Source: Cepaea nemoralis
Taxonomy: Eukaryota > Mollusca > Gastropoda > Stylommatophora > Helicidae
Reading direction: 5' to 3'
Assembly (NCBI GenBank): GCA_014155875.1
Contig: JACEFZ010017866.1
Coordinates: forward strand, 1-64,000
Length of the DNA: 64,000 nt
Positions 46,275 to 57,250 of the stretch are shown in pieces. The notes below the pieces were generated by a model. That model searched no databases. It was given only the letters and a program-made list of their open reading frames with translations, and was not told the DNA's origin. Every line of letters begins with the position of its first letter. Position 1 is the first letter of the stretch. A program made the position numbers and the translations under genes.

Positions 46275-46665
46275 TAAAGTCATCATCATCAAGTGCCCTG
46301 CCAGCTGGCGTAGGCGTTCAAGGCTTTCCACAGATCTCGGTCTTTGGTGTTCTGTATCAACTCTGCTGATGATATTCTCCGTGCACCGTCTCAATCCATC
46401 CAGCATCATTTATCTTGGTCAGCCTCTGAATCTCTTCCCCTCGATCTTTCCAGTCGTCACAATGTTCTCCAATACCTCTCTCCTCATCACATGATAAAAA
46501 AAGCTATTCGTCTCTTTCTTATTGTTGTATATAATGGTCTAATTTCATTACCCTGTTTCAGGAAATCGTTGTTAATTACTTTGGCAGTCCAAGGAATTCG
46601 CAACATTCGTCTTAGAAACCACATCTCTATTGCTTCCAAGTTCTTCATAATTCGTTGATCAGCCT
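46275..46665 (-). pseudogene. RTE-like LINE C-terminal relic
   Basis: The minus strand codes for QRIMKNLEAIEMWFLRRMLR, then IPWTAKVINNDFLKQGNE and YTTIRKRRIAFFIM, followed out of frame by the GKIE..KRG segment and a GGCACTTGATGATGATGAC tail. It is the best-preserved RTE C-terminus in the window, 5'-truncated and frameshifted near 46490. Confidence 0.82.
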
Positions 46666-47900
46666 GAAATGGGTACAGGAAATCGTAATACGTACAGACG
46701 ACAGGCGGGATAATGACATCACACATCAAACGACAATATGTCTATAAACATTTATGGCTAGTATCATATATACAATATGTCTCCTATCTTCACCAAGGAC
46801 TGATCGACAACAAGACAAAGACCGACAGACAACGAAGTATTCGCGTGCTGTGGATAGATATCAATACATACTTTTTAAATTCATAAATTATACGGAGAGC
46901 CATAGATGAACTGGACATGTTGACCGGTACAAGTGGCAACGACACAAAGCAAGAATAACAACCTCTAAATCCCTGGTCTACTGCTATTTTAGCCAACAAG
47001 ACACTCCATAATTCTACACGCAGCTCTTCTAAAACATGGTCATTACACTTCCGGTCACAGACTCATTAATCATCACGTGATTAGAATGACCATTACTATT
47101 CAACTTTCCAGCTTTCGGCAATTTATTTTCGGAATGGGTCAGTTCTACACATGACCCGTTCTCCTGGGATGTCCTCAGTCGCACTCACCGATTCTCAGCT
47201 TTGTGGAAGAATGGCCACATTGACGTGTCAATAACACGGGCCAGGTTGATTTACTGAATGCTCTACAAGAAGTGCGACTTTTGCGAGAACAGGGTGATGA
47301 CTGAGAATCTACAACTATTGTCAGACTGCTAGAACAGCAAGTTAAAAGAGGTGTGGCCATACAAAATCACTATGCAGGATGCCAAGGAAGGTTACTAAAC
47401 CAACACAGAACTAGTGCCGTGAGCCGCTACACGCTGCGGGATTTACTGAGGAGGGTTCCGAGCACTTATGGACTGAATGTTTCGATGCGCAATTATAGTA
47501 TGTCCACATTTGTTTGCCGCAATATAAACATCCATATCTCAGTAACCAACTGGGGGAAAATTATGAAATTTAGTATATAACCTTATCATTATGTCCACTC
47601 AACAAAAAATTTTTGTTCTGGAGATTTTACAGCAGATTTCAAAGTTTGTTTATATGCGGTATATAATTTAAGGGTTTGACATGAAATTCATAATTTTAAA
47701 TGTATTACAGCGTAGCCAGACAATCAGCGCTCAATTTTGAATATTGTACGTGTTTTGAAGGGATTGGCCTTATGCCAACTACCCGCGTTGTTCAAACAAG
47801 GACTGTTCAGAGGTGTCTCAAAATGTGGGTTATTTCATGAAACCTGATTAATATGTTGTTGTTTTTTTTTTAAATCTTACCACTTATCGCTAACATTGAA
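46666..47900. other. No gene recognised; may include transposon flank
   Basis: AT-rich sequence. Some of it probably belongs to the transposon whose transposase gene starts near 47901, but I could not identify terminal inverted repeats. Confidence 0.45.
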
Positions 47901-49467
47901 ATGTGTGAATATTTTTCAATGGGATTTAATGCGAAATTGTACACTTCAAGAATCGCTATGAAGTTGTACACATATTTTTGTCAAGAAGCTGATCGCAGGA
48001 AACTGTTTTATACTATTACAAATTCCGAAAAAAGAACAGTGCATGCATTGGGTTTGAGTCGATGGGTGCAAGAATCTGAAATTAAACCACCACGCAATAA
48101 CAAAACGGTAGGTAGAAAGATTATTGTAGACAGCTTTGACAAAGATGTCATAAGGCGAGCTATTATAAAAATGCTTTTAAAAGTCGACAGGGTCGACTTC
48201 ATTGCACCGGGTTCTATCCCATATGGCTCGGTCTCTTTCCGCAGCGCGGAAAGCATCGCACAAAGCACGAACTCCGCAGCTCTAGCGACGACCCACAGAA
48301 GTCTCCGAAAAATTTAACTCGTGAACCGAAGGATGCGGCCCGGAATCGAACCCACGATCTTTGGAGCCCGAGTCAAAAGGCTTGACCACTTCGCCACGGA
48401 GACTCCTAAAATTATAAAAATTTAGGATTTTATATCCAGGATTATCCAGCATTATAAAAATGCTGGATGCCAAAGAAACAGTGACTGTAAGAAAACTTAG
48501 GGTTTGGTTGAGAAAGAACAATAACATAGAGCTATCCAAAACAACTTTGTGGAAAATTATAAGGACATTATCTTCACTTTTTGAAAGTACAAGGGCGGTA
48601 GAAATATTCATTGCGAGGAACCGCATTTAGGAGCCTTGAGAAGCAGATACCTACGTGAAATAAGGGAAATGCGCAAAGAAAATTATGACATAGTGTATTT
48701 GGATGAGACGTGGATCAATGCGCACCACACAAGTGAAAAGGAATGGCAATCAATGGATGGAAAGATAAAGCGTTATGTGCCCAGTAGTAAAGGACAGCGT
48801 TTGGTCATAGCCTATGCTGGTAGTACTCATAATGGCTTACTACAGAATGCTGGGCTCGTGTTCGTATCAAAGCATACAGACAATAGGGATTATCATAATG
48901 AGATCAATGGTAATGTATTTAGAGATTGGCTCGAGAATACAGTACTTCCATCCCTTGATAGACCGTCTTGTCTAATCATGGACAATGCATCATATCACAA
49001 TGTTGTTGCCCAAGAAGACAAAATACCTACGGCATCGGGCACAAAGGAAGCAATAAAGATATGGCTCCGAAGGGAAAATATACCATTTCCAGAAACATAT
49101 TTCAAGCTACAGTAGTTGTCCCTTGTAAAACAGGCGCAAAAAAAGCAAGAAATTTCAAATCGACAAGTTGATAGAAGAGCATGGCCATAGGTGCTTGAGA
49201 CTTCCGCCGTATCATTCTCATTTAAACCCTATAGAACTTGTGTGGGCTAAAATTAAAGGACAAGTGGCAGCTGCCAATACTACATTCAAATTGTCTGACG
49301 TCAAGATACTAACCCAGTCCGCGCTATTAAATATTGATAAAAGTTACTGGAAAAAATGTGAGGACCATGTGTTGAAAGAGGAAGAGGACTATTGGAGAAA
49401 GGATGGATTGAATTTTATGCAACCGAGAGCAATCATCAACCTACTGGAATCGTCCGACACAGATTAA
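47901..49467 (+). pseudogene. DDE transposase (IS630/Tc1-mariner-like), broken
   Basis: The N-terminal part has helix-turn-helix-type sequence (KRTVHALGLSRWV, FDKDVIRRAIIKML), resuming after a SINE with LRVWLRKNNN and LSKTTLWKIIRTL. The catalytic part follows: VYLDETWINAHH (first Asp), LIMDNASYHN (second Asp), and after a frameshift LRLPPYHSHLNPIELVWAK (Glu). These are typical of the DDE superfamily with YHSHLNPIELVW-type ends. The second Asp and the Glu are roughly 80 residues apart when the shifted frames are followed, much more than in classical Tc1/mariner. Damage: a SINE at 48176-48450, a frameshift near 48570, and another near 49110-49160. Non-functional. Terminal repeats not found. Confidence 0.82.
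48176..48450 (-). mobile_element. SINE-1 inserted in the transposase gene
   Basis: On the minus strand: CTCCGTGGCGAAGTGGTCAA (box A), GGGTTCGATTCCGGG (box B), then gtcgtcgctagagctgcgga, tgcgatgctttccgcgctgc, catatgggatagaacccggt and gtcgacttttaa. It is flanked by the perfect 14-bp duplication ATTATAAAAATGCT (48162-48175 and 48451-48464). One copy of that word restores the transposase codons for IIKML. About 40 bases of A/T-rich leader lie upstream of the head. Confidence 0.93.
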
Positions 49468-49495
49468 GGTCTGAGCAGATCGCAGACCTTAATCT
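49461..49495 (+). terminator. 13-bp perfect inverted repeat over the transposase stop codon
   Basis: AGATTAAGGTCTG (49461-49473), a 9-base loop, and CAGACCTTAATCT (49483-49495). The TAA stop of the transposase lies in the left arm. It could be a 3'-end structure or a remnant internal repeat of the transposon; the function is unknown. Confidence 0.4.
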
Positions 49496-49651
49496 ACGTA
49501 CACACTTACTGGGATATTTTGCTCCAACTATTCAGACGAATTGCAGGCCCTAAACATTACAGCATCAGCATAATGTCAATGGCAACAGTTTGTATTCCAC
49601 AGTGATGAATTTTCAATTCCGCAAGCCCTCAGCGGTGACAAACAACTGTAT

Positions 49652-49655
<4 letters not shown>

Positions 49656-49728
<73 letters not shown>
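49656..49728. repeat. (CA)n microsatellite
   Basis: About 72 bases of CA dinucleotide. Confidence 0.98.
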
Positions 49729-49733
<5 letters not shown>

Positions 49734-49939
49734 GCATTGAATACCAACAGAAGAGTAATATTGCGGTGGAAACTGACATATTGTGGCATAACAAGAAACG
49801 TGAGAGCAAACACGTTGTCAAATTAGGGGACAACACACGTGCATACGAATCAATCTATAAACTTCAATGAAAAGAGGACCAACATCTTGGTCGTTAAGAA
49901 GAAAGCCCACTACAGAGACACTGACAACTATTTTCATAG

Positions 49940-50180
49940 TGCAAAACAGGTAATCATGTTCCGTCTCTGAACGGTAAACAGCAGAGTAGACAGTCTTTCA
50001 CGAAGACTCAAAGCGGGTCTGTCACCCATGTGTACGTGTGAACAAACTACACAGACAGCTGAACAGATCCTTAAAAATGGAAACATGATGACTAAATTGC
50101 GGTATCATTTCTGGTCACTCCATACGCACATTAACGCACAGCTATTTGGAAGCTTTCACGAACTCAATATAAAAAGCTAA
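49940..50180 (+). pseudogene. RNase-H-type LINE, C-terminal tail relic
   Basis: The broken translation reads QVIMFRL, then SRRLKAGLSPMCTCEQTTQT and AEQILKN, then WSLHTHINAQLFGSFHELN. This matches the layout of the LINE-A/LINE-B tail (RLRTGHNRL ... CxC ... H/QILQ ... LYG..xEL). It has one stop replacing the RLRTG arginine and probable indels. An old fragment of a third related family or a diverged LINE-B. Confidence 0.55.
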
Positions 50181-50344
50181 CATGAATACTTGTGTACACT
50201 TTATTAACCAGCAGCTGAAGAAACAAGAAGGAAATGAAAAATAAGGTAAGAAATATATTCCTTCTACTTTCCTGTTAATTTACAAATTATTTACCCCGTG
50301 CCTCTGTAAATTCTCTGTCTTTACTAATATTACACATTGCACCC

Positions 50345-50592
50345 CTCTCGGGATTCTCCGTGGTGAAGTGGTCAAGCCGTCTGACTCGGGCTCCGAAGGT
50401 TGTATGTTCGATTCCGGGCCGCGTCCTTCATTTCACGAGTGCATTTTTTCGGAGACTCCCGAGGGTCGTCGCTGGAGCTACGGAGTTCGTGCTTTGTGCG
50501 ACGCTTTCCGCGCTGCGGAAAGAAACTGAGCCATATGGGATAAAAACCCGGTGCAATGCAGCCGACCCTGTCGACTTTTAAGCTACTTCTTT
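50345..50592 (+). mobile_element. SINE-1 copy with target duplication
   Basis: Head ctccgtggtgaagtggtcaa (box A) and TGTTCGATTCCGGG (box B), body gtcgtcgctggagctacgga and catatgggataaaaacccgg, end gtcgacttttaagctac. It is flanked by CATTGCACCC at 50335-50344 and 50593-50602. Confidence 0.9.
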
Positions 50593-50602
50593 CATTGCAC
50601 CC

Positions 50603-50897
50603 ACTCCCATACGAATCCGGATACGCCTTGTGTGTCATCTGAATTGGCGGGCTTCCATTACTGTAAACATAATTTCTTTAGCGAGAAATCACTAGTTGTT
50701 CAGCAAAACATCAAAGGAATGTCGCCGCTTTCGATGATTTAAGTTGTTTTTGGACCTATCAAAGACATATTCCTTGGGTGGGGGTAAATATAAGATGGCT
50801 GGAAAAATTTCATAACGATGCAACAGACAATTTTCAAAATAATTGATCGTGAATGAAGGCATTCTTTGTGGGACATACTATAGGATGATCTGTCGAC
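50603..50897. other. No feature recognised
   Basis: Unique sequence between SINE-1 and the tetranucleotide repeats. Confidence 0.5.
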
Positions 50898-50951
50898 TAC
50901 CAACCAACCAACCAACCAACCAACCAACCAACCAACCAACCAACCAACCAC

Positions 50952-50986
<35 letters not shown>

Positions 50987-51005
50987 CCTACCTAACTAAC
51001 TAACT

Positions 51006-51038
<33 letters not shown>
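50898..51038. repeat. (CCAA)n followed by (CTAA)n tetranucleotide microsatellite
   Basis: About 50 bases of CCAA then about 85 bases of CTAA with a few ACCT interruptions. Confidence 0.98.
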
Positions 51039-51039
<1 letters not shown>

Positions 51040-51164
51040 AGGTTTTGTTACAGCTGTACACAAATCTTGTGTAGAGAATCTTTACTGTGCATCATTTTCA
51101 TAAGCGAGAGGAGTTTCCAATATTGATGTGATTATTTTTACTGATTATATTGAGCTAATCCTGA

Positions 51165-51500
51165 TGTACGGAAGCGAATCAAGAACAGGTAGGAGACAAG
51201 TGATACGGAGATGTGGTGCTACAGAAAAACAAATGATGAGAATTATGTAGACACACAGAAAAAGCAATGAAGACAACTTGAAAGAAGTCAATTTACAAAG
51301 AGAGTGACTCGCATCAATAATACGGCAGTCCGCATTCTTTTGACAAGTCATGAGAGAGGGAAAGCTGGAGTTTGTTGTCACAACGGGAAAGTGGAGGGTA
51401 GGAGAAGCAGGGGATACTGGACAGTTTGATATCTTGGCATTGAGTAACATCAGTATTAGAGATAGTAGACTCTGGGCAGACATGATCACCAACGCCACAC
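51165..51500 (+). pseudogene. RTE/CR1-like LINE C-terminal relic
   Basis: The translation across stops and shifts contains LMYGSESRTGRRQVIRR, NEDNLKEVNLQRE, LASIIRQS, a GKLEFVVTTGKVEG-type segment, and finally SRLWADMITNATRHGL. These are conserved words of the C-terminus of RTE-like reverse transcriptases. Heavily mutated. Confidence 0.68.
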
Positions 51501-51815
51501 GGCATGGACTATAAGAAGATTAGCAGTACACCAGATAGAAGACTGTGGACAGATATGATCGCCAACTCCAAACTCCATAGACTGCAAGAAAATTGGCAGC
51601 ACAAGGGACAGAAGAATGCGGACAGATATGATCACCACAAGGCATGGACTATAAGAAGATTGGCAGTATACGAGACATAATGATGTGGATAGACATGATC
51701 ACCAACGCCACACGGCATGAACTATAAGAAGAGTGACAGTACACGAGAAAGAAGGCTGTGGACAGACATGATCACCAACGCCACACGCATTGGACTATAG
51801 GAACTGTTTACAGGA
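51440..51815 (+). repeat. Tandem copies of a LINE 3' terminus
   Basis: The end of the preceding LINE (gtggacagacatgatcacca then acgccacacggcatggacta) occurs five times with spacings of about 65-75 bases, each followed by taagaagat(t/a)ggcagta-like sequence. The copies have diverged from one another. Confidence 0.8.
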
Positions 51816-52154
51816 CGTCTGCATGTGTCTTTTTGTACTTATTTGTAAGTTGACTGTTTACAATGTGTATGATTGTTTTCATTGATTATCTTTCTATCGT
51901 GTCCAGAGATGTTTCCATGTGGTGCCAACTGTAGTAATACAATACCTACAAAACCCGGACAACATCCGGACAACATCCGGACGGATGCACCATTCGCTCT
52001 ATATTTTGTACATTTTCCACGTGGGCCACATTTCACTTCCTGCTTGCACTCTTTCCGTTGAATCTCTGTTCAACTTTGAGTGTTCTCGGTACCTTTGTAT
52101 TTCTTGCCAAGCTGGTTGATACATGTGTTCTCGTTACGTACTCCCCCCCCCCCC

Positions 52155-52385
52155 CCATCCTGATTCAGGATATTGATGTCAACATCAGCATCTTTCAGCT
52201 GTATGTTGATTCCTAGGCTAGATTACGCTCATCAGCACGCCGCGACTTTCTGAGCGACCGGCTCCATCCTCTCATTAGTCACAGGCGCGACTCGAACGAC
52301 TTCTAATTCTCATGCGCTCACGTCAACCACGAGAGTATTCGGGGTTAACAGAGAAAGTTGCAAACCCCTCGGCCAGGACTTTGCC
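52155..52385 (-). mobile_element. SINE-2 copy (antisense)
   Basis: Follows the SINE-2 order: ttcaggatattgatgtcaac, catctttcagctgta, gattacgctca, tttctgagcgaccggctc, box B in reverse (gcgactcgaacga), and gttgcaaacccctcggccag (box A in reverse). The head is well preserved. Confidence 0.75.
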
Positions 52386-52608
52386 TTCTATATATATATA
52401 TATACATTCACGTCAGTCTTCATGTTCTCCTTCTTGTTGGTCTGGTTGTTCTAGTTCTTTTTGGTCGTACTCAATTTTCTCTTGTTCTCCCTCTGTCCCA
52501 ATCCACTTCGTCTCCCCCTCCTCCTTCTACTTTAAATGCGTACATTTAAGATAAAAACCAAGTGCCTTTCGTCATCTGTTTAATCTAACTTACCGTGTAG
52601 ACAACAAT

Positions 52609-52642
<34 letters not shown>

Positions 52643-52770
52643 TCCAGCAGAAATAGAATTCCATAGAATCTTAGAGCAGCGGCGTACAATGTCAAGGCAC
52701 CAACAACCTGGAGAGAGGCAGGCAGTATTCATGGTCACATTAATAGAAGAGAAACACGGTGACATCATGA

Positions 52771-52808
<38 letters not shown>

Positions 52809-53434
52809 ATCATAAAACTTATTGAAACATTATGTTGGATTTCGCGAGATGCAGCGAAGCATAATCACCCAAGCCAGTTGGCAAGGCATATGCTGATAAT
52901 ACTGATGCATGAATTGTTTCTTTTTAATTAAATATTTCAATTTTTCCATTTACCCAACAGGTGTAGCACCAAAATTGAAACGCTTTTCTGTTGTAACTCA
53001 GCCAAACGTGTTAGTGTCTCATTAATTCCCAGTATTTGAACGCTTATCTTCCACTCACGCTAGTCACAGAAGTCAATACAGGCCAGGGTCAAAGGCCCTT
53101 CCTAGGCTCAAATAGCAGGATAAAATTATGGGTATAGGTGTCTGACTCCCACACAGAAGCCTACCTGGCCGTGATTACGGTGTACAGTGTCGTTGTGCCG
53201 CGTCCATAAATTGCACTCTACGGGACATTCGGTGACCCGGCTGCGGTGACGGGTGAGACAGGGTGAATAGACGTTTCATTACTTGCCCGGTAGTATTTCG
53301 TGTTTTTTTTTTTTGTAAACGTGGGTTAAAATTATTTCTGTGTGTTGGTTCTGCTTTCGATGGCGATGGGTGTCGTCGACGATATGTGTCTTCCTCTTCT
53401 TTTCTGTTTCTTCTACGTTTTCTTTTTCGTTTTC
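52386..53434. other. Microsatellite patches in otherwise unannotated DNA
   Basis: Short (TA)n near 52390-52402, (AAC)n at about 52602-52640, and a G run at about 52773-52806. No credible gene in the remaining sequence. Confidence 0.6.
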
Positions 53435-53715
53435 TTCTTCTTCTTCTTCTTCTTCTTCTTCTTCTTCTTCTTCTTCTTCTTCTTCTTCTCTTCTTCTTCT
53501 TCTTCTTCTTCTTCTTCTTCTTCTTCTTCTTTTCTTCTTCTTCTTCTTCTTCTTCTTCTTCTTCGTCTAAAGCATGTATGTATGTATGTATGTATGTATG
53601 TATGTATGTATGTATGTATGTATGTATGTATGTATGTGTGTATGTATGTATGTATGTATGTATGTATGTATGTATGTATGTATGTATGTATGTATGTATG
53701 TGTGTATGTATCTGT
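53435..53715. repeat. (CTT)n followed by (ATGT)n microsatellite
   Basis: CTT triplets to about 53566 with two one-base breaks, then ATGT tetranucleotides to about 53710 with two GTGT variants. Long frames of His/Ile/Tyr or Cys/Met/Tyr here are artefacts. Confidence 0.98.
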
Positions 53716-53811
53716 GATTGTGTGTGTGTGTGTATGTATGTGTGTGTTCATATATGTATGTATGGCTATGTGTATGTCGTGTGTATCCTATCTCCACTCT
53801 CCACAGACAGT

Positions 53812-54290
53812 CACATAATCCACCGTGTCAAAGCACGACTGTAGCTTACGGCGACACAATAGACACACCTATCACCGGTAGCCAACCTGTCAACCCCGAG
53901 ACCATCACCAGCGCTGTCGGCCAGCCCATCCTTGGCCAGGAGGGAACTCCTGAAGAGGCCGGGTCAGTTTCCCCAGACGTGTCTTATATTACCTCCAGCC
54001 CTATCATTTCCCGTGGGCTCCCCATTGGAATAGCCTCACAGGCGCAGTATTTATCACTCCGCGTATCTTCATAGCTTCCCTCCCAAAGAAAGCTTGTCGC
54101 GCCCGTGGACAGAATCACTCATGCAAGTTATGGTTCCCAGGAATCAGGAGATCTTCCCTCCTAATTTTTCGCGGCCCCTGGGTGATAGTGTGAGGGACAT
54201 TTCAGATTCTGATCTCCAGAAACACACAGAGAAAAAACAGTCAAGTGCCTCCCACATTTCAGTCTGCGTTTTAATGGCTGTTTGATTTGG
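53812..54290. other. Unique GC-balanced segment, possibly exonic
   Basis: The + frame to 54074 reads STTVAYGDTIDTPITGSQPV ... AVGQPILGQEGTPEEAG ... ISRGLPIGIASQ, which has a protein-like composition. A ctccactctccacag acceptor-like word lies just upstream. There is no start codon outside the microsatellite and no recognisable domain. It may be coding or chance. Confidence 0.2.
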
Positions 54291-54589
54291 TTACAGGAAA
54301 CTATCTTTGTTGACGGCTGATGAAAGGAGCCGTAAGAAGGAGATAGATTTCGTCGCCCGATAATGCAAACTGGCTGGAGGACATAGAAGTATGTAGCCTA
54401 CAAGGCTAGTGTTTTCATTGGGTATAAATCCACCACGCAGTGACTGTGTCCTATTTAGGCCCTTTTCTTTAATTGTGTTCAATATTTTTATAGCAATGAT
54501 AATTTCTGTTTCATCATTGACGGGCGCGGCATATAATGCCTCTGCACCTATCTCAGTAGAATGTATCATTTAGGGTATTTGACACCTTT

Positions 54590-55050
54590 CCATGCTGTGA
54601 CACAATAGTTTTTCTCTCACTATCTCTCTATCCACACATCTTTCCAGCTGTCACAGTGTATTCCAGTCTTTTCTTCTCTTAATGTGGCAAAAAAAAAAAA
54701 AAAACGACTGCCTCTTTCTGATGTTAGTGATAAGGTGTCTTCGTGTCTTAGCCTCCCTCAAAACGTTTAGAATCCTCATTTACACAGTCCAAGAATTGTC
54801 AACTATAAAACCTCATCTCTACAGTTTATTATGGATAGTTATGTTTGTTTACTAATTGTCCAGGATTTACAGCCGTATATTAGAACTGGTTTTATGTAAC
54901 ATGCAAAAAGGACTCATTGCATAAGATGTTTTGTTGTTTGTTTTTTTGTTGACAGAATGCAGTTTTTGCTTGTCTTATTCTGTTCTTCATCTCTGTGATG
55001 TATCTTCCACCAAATGTTGTCCGTGTGATTAGATATTTGAATGTCTACAC
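54590..55050 (-). pseudogene. RTE-like LINE relic (old)
   Basis: The minus strand gives RYITEMKNRIRQAKTAFCQ, which matches the EI..RI..AK.AF motif downstream of the reverse transcriptase core. Toward lower coordinates follow ggttttatagttgacaattc and an agaaagaggcagtcg block, the region called YTTIRKR in the other copies. Many stops and a poly-A run. More divergent than the three other RTE relics. Confidence 0.65.
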
Positions 55051-55104
55051 TTGCCCCAGAATAACCTCATTTACTTTACTTGTACATTTAGGACAAAAAA
55101 TATC

Positions 55105-56805
55105 CCCTCTGCTGTGTGTCCACCGTGACGAGGTAGAGGGGCTTGTGCGTCCCAATGACCCCAAGAGCTATGCCGACGGTAGCACAGCTACTGGTAGGGC
55201 CACCCATGTCGGACAGGTCAAGGGAGAGGGACCAGACGAAGAGACACACAAACCTGCTGCCTTGTAGGTAGACTGGGGACAGTCAAAGGCTAGGGAAAGC
55301 ACCCCGAATACATGCTTGTCGAAATCGGATGTACTGAGCCACAGGCTTGACAAAGCAGTGCAACGTAAAACCTGCTGCCTTGTAGGTAGACTGGGGACAG
55401 TCAAAGGCTAGGGAAAGCATCCCGAATAAATGCTTGTCGAAATCGGATGTACTGAGCCACAGGCTTGACAAAGCAGTGCAACGTAACTTAATTCATGATG
55501 TCACAAATCAAAATTAATCGATATGGTGCTAATCCCGTGAAGTCCCATCAGGCGGCGATAGTGCCGGGCCCCCTGCCTCGAGGGGGTCCACCCATGACTA
55601 CTGGTGGTCACCTTCCCCTGTGCTGTGGAGTCAAGGCACAGAGGAGTAGGTTAAGAGCTATTGACCAAATACCCCGGACACTCAACATACTACAGTGGAA
55701 TGCCGAAGGAGTTTACAAGAAGAAAGACTCCCTAACACAGCGTCTTCATAAAGATAGAATAGATGTGGCATGCATTCAAGAGACACACCTCAACGCCAAT
55801 CACAAATTCTCAGTCAGAGGATATCAGGCCACACGTTTCGACCGCGAAGGACACAAAGGAGGAGTTCTAATACTTACACGAAATACAATACCTTGCAGCG
55901 AAGTATCTGTGATCTCTGACAACCAAACGGAAATTATAGGTGTTGATATAATGATAAAGGACGTGAAAATAAGAATCTACAATCTGTATAGCCCAGCAGA
56001 TAAGGACCTTACACTCTCAAACATGAAAATAACTGACACAAACTGCATTATTGTCGGAGACTTTAATAGCCGTTCAGAAAGATGGGGATACCCAGATACT
56101 GACAAAAGAGGAGATGGATTGGCGGACTGGGAAATAGACTCAAATCTCCATCTACTCAACAAAGCGGATGACACACCGAGCTTCTACTCCAGAAGATGGC
56201 TTACCACTTCTACTCCAGACTTAGCTTTCTGCACAGGAGACATCCTCCACAAAATCGATCGCCATGTGCTTGACCAATTAGCAGGTAGTGACCACAGACC
56301 AATCAAGCTTGAAATGAATATGGAGTATGTTCCACAGGAGCAAAAGCCCTTGCCCCGCTGGAATTACAAACGAGCAGATTGGGACAGATTTGCCATACTA
56401 ACAGACAAATATTGTGAAACATAAATACCGATATGGCAACATAAAGCAAATGGTGGAAAGTCTAAACAGAGCGATAATACAGGCAGCCACTGAGTCCATT
56501 CCTAGAGGAGCGAGGAAAAATTACAAACCATACTGGACTGAAGAACTACAAAGTTTGGAGGACAAAGTTGAAGATGCCAGGAAGACAGCAGAGAGAGAAC
56601 AAACAATTGAAGCGAACATCTCTCTCAAAGCCATCTCAGCAAAATATAAAAGAACAGTAAATCAAACAACAAGAGATTGTTGGAGGGAAAAAAACAGAAA
56701 ATCTGAATTTTGACAGGGATGGAAACAAACTATGGAAACTAGTGAAAGCCATGAACAATGAAGGACCTAGAAACACACAAATAACAATTAAACAAGGAAA
56801 TGCCT
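55105..56805 (+). mobile_element. LINE-A, second copy (5' part only)
   Basis: Begins cctctgctgtgtgtccaccg and carries the leader with two 118-bp monomers (about 55252-55487) and the ORF start. It is nearly identical to the reverse complement of 26296 to about 24595. Homology stops abruptly after aaacaaggaaatgcctt at about 56805, where LTR-like sequence begins; the RT, RNase H and 3' end are missing. Confidence 0.93.
55495..56805 (+). pseudogene. LINE-A polyprotein, N-terminal part (endonuclease)
   Basis: Retains residues 1 to about 437 of the 1283-residue LINE-A protein, including the whole APE endonuclease (LQWNAEG, QETHL, IVGDFNSR, SDHRPI) but no reverse transcriptase. Two one-base deletions near 56417-56430 break the frame after KYCE, and an extra A in an A run near 56690 breaks it again. 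In the first 300 residues only a few substitutions separate it from the intact copy (for example at positions 21, 208 and 210), so it is young. The indels are in or near simple runs and could be sequencing errors. Confidence 0.93.
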
Positions 56806-57250
56806 TTGCCAACGAGCCCTTTCTGACGTAACTAGGGGTATTGAGATGCGGCTACGTTGACACTCTTTATGAATTACACACTGATACACCGTGAACACAA
56901 CTCGTCACCACCGAGTGATAGAATGGCATCTTGTATTGTTTCTATGCGACACAATCACTGGGATATTCAAATGTACATGTACACCCACGACATTTGTTTA
57001 CACACTGATTGTAGTACGTCCTGCTATCCAGGCTATCTAATCAACTACAATGGTCTACACATACACTCTTCTACCCTACTTACAGTCCTGTTACACATGG
57101 TCGCATGGCGCCTACATTCACAGGCCGGCAACCTCTGCCCACGGCACACGACTCGACTCCGTGCTGTAACATGTCCACCCGCCTGGGTCGCGGCAACGCT
57201 GTTCTCATCAATCGGTACAACGCTTGAATTATCTAGCGTACACAGTTACT
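56806..57250 (-). repeat. Candidate LTR (3' LTR of the minus-strand element)
   Basis: Its right half (gtaacatgtccacccgcctg, cggcaacgctgttctcatca, gaattatctagcgtacacag) recurs at 63513-63657, and fainter similarity extends further left there through badly called sequence. The two copies lie about 6.4 kb apart in the same orientation around a gag/protease-coding region, as LTRs would. Clean TG...CA ends and matching target duplications could not be fixed. Confidence 0.55.

Noticed and set aside
47175..47580. Short frames upstream of the transposase as an extra transposon gene
   Set aside because: Both strands are open only briefly, no motif is recognisable, and no link to the transposase frame could be shown.
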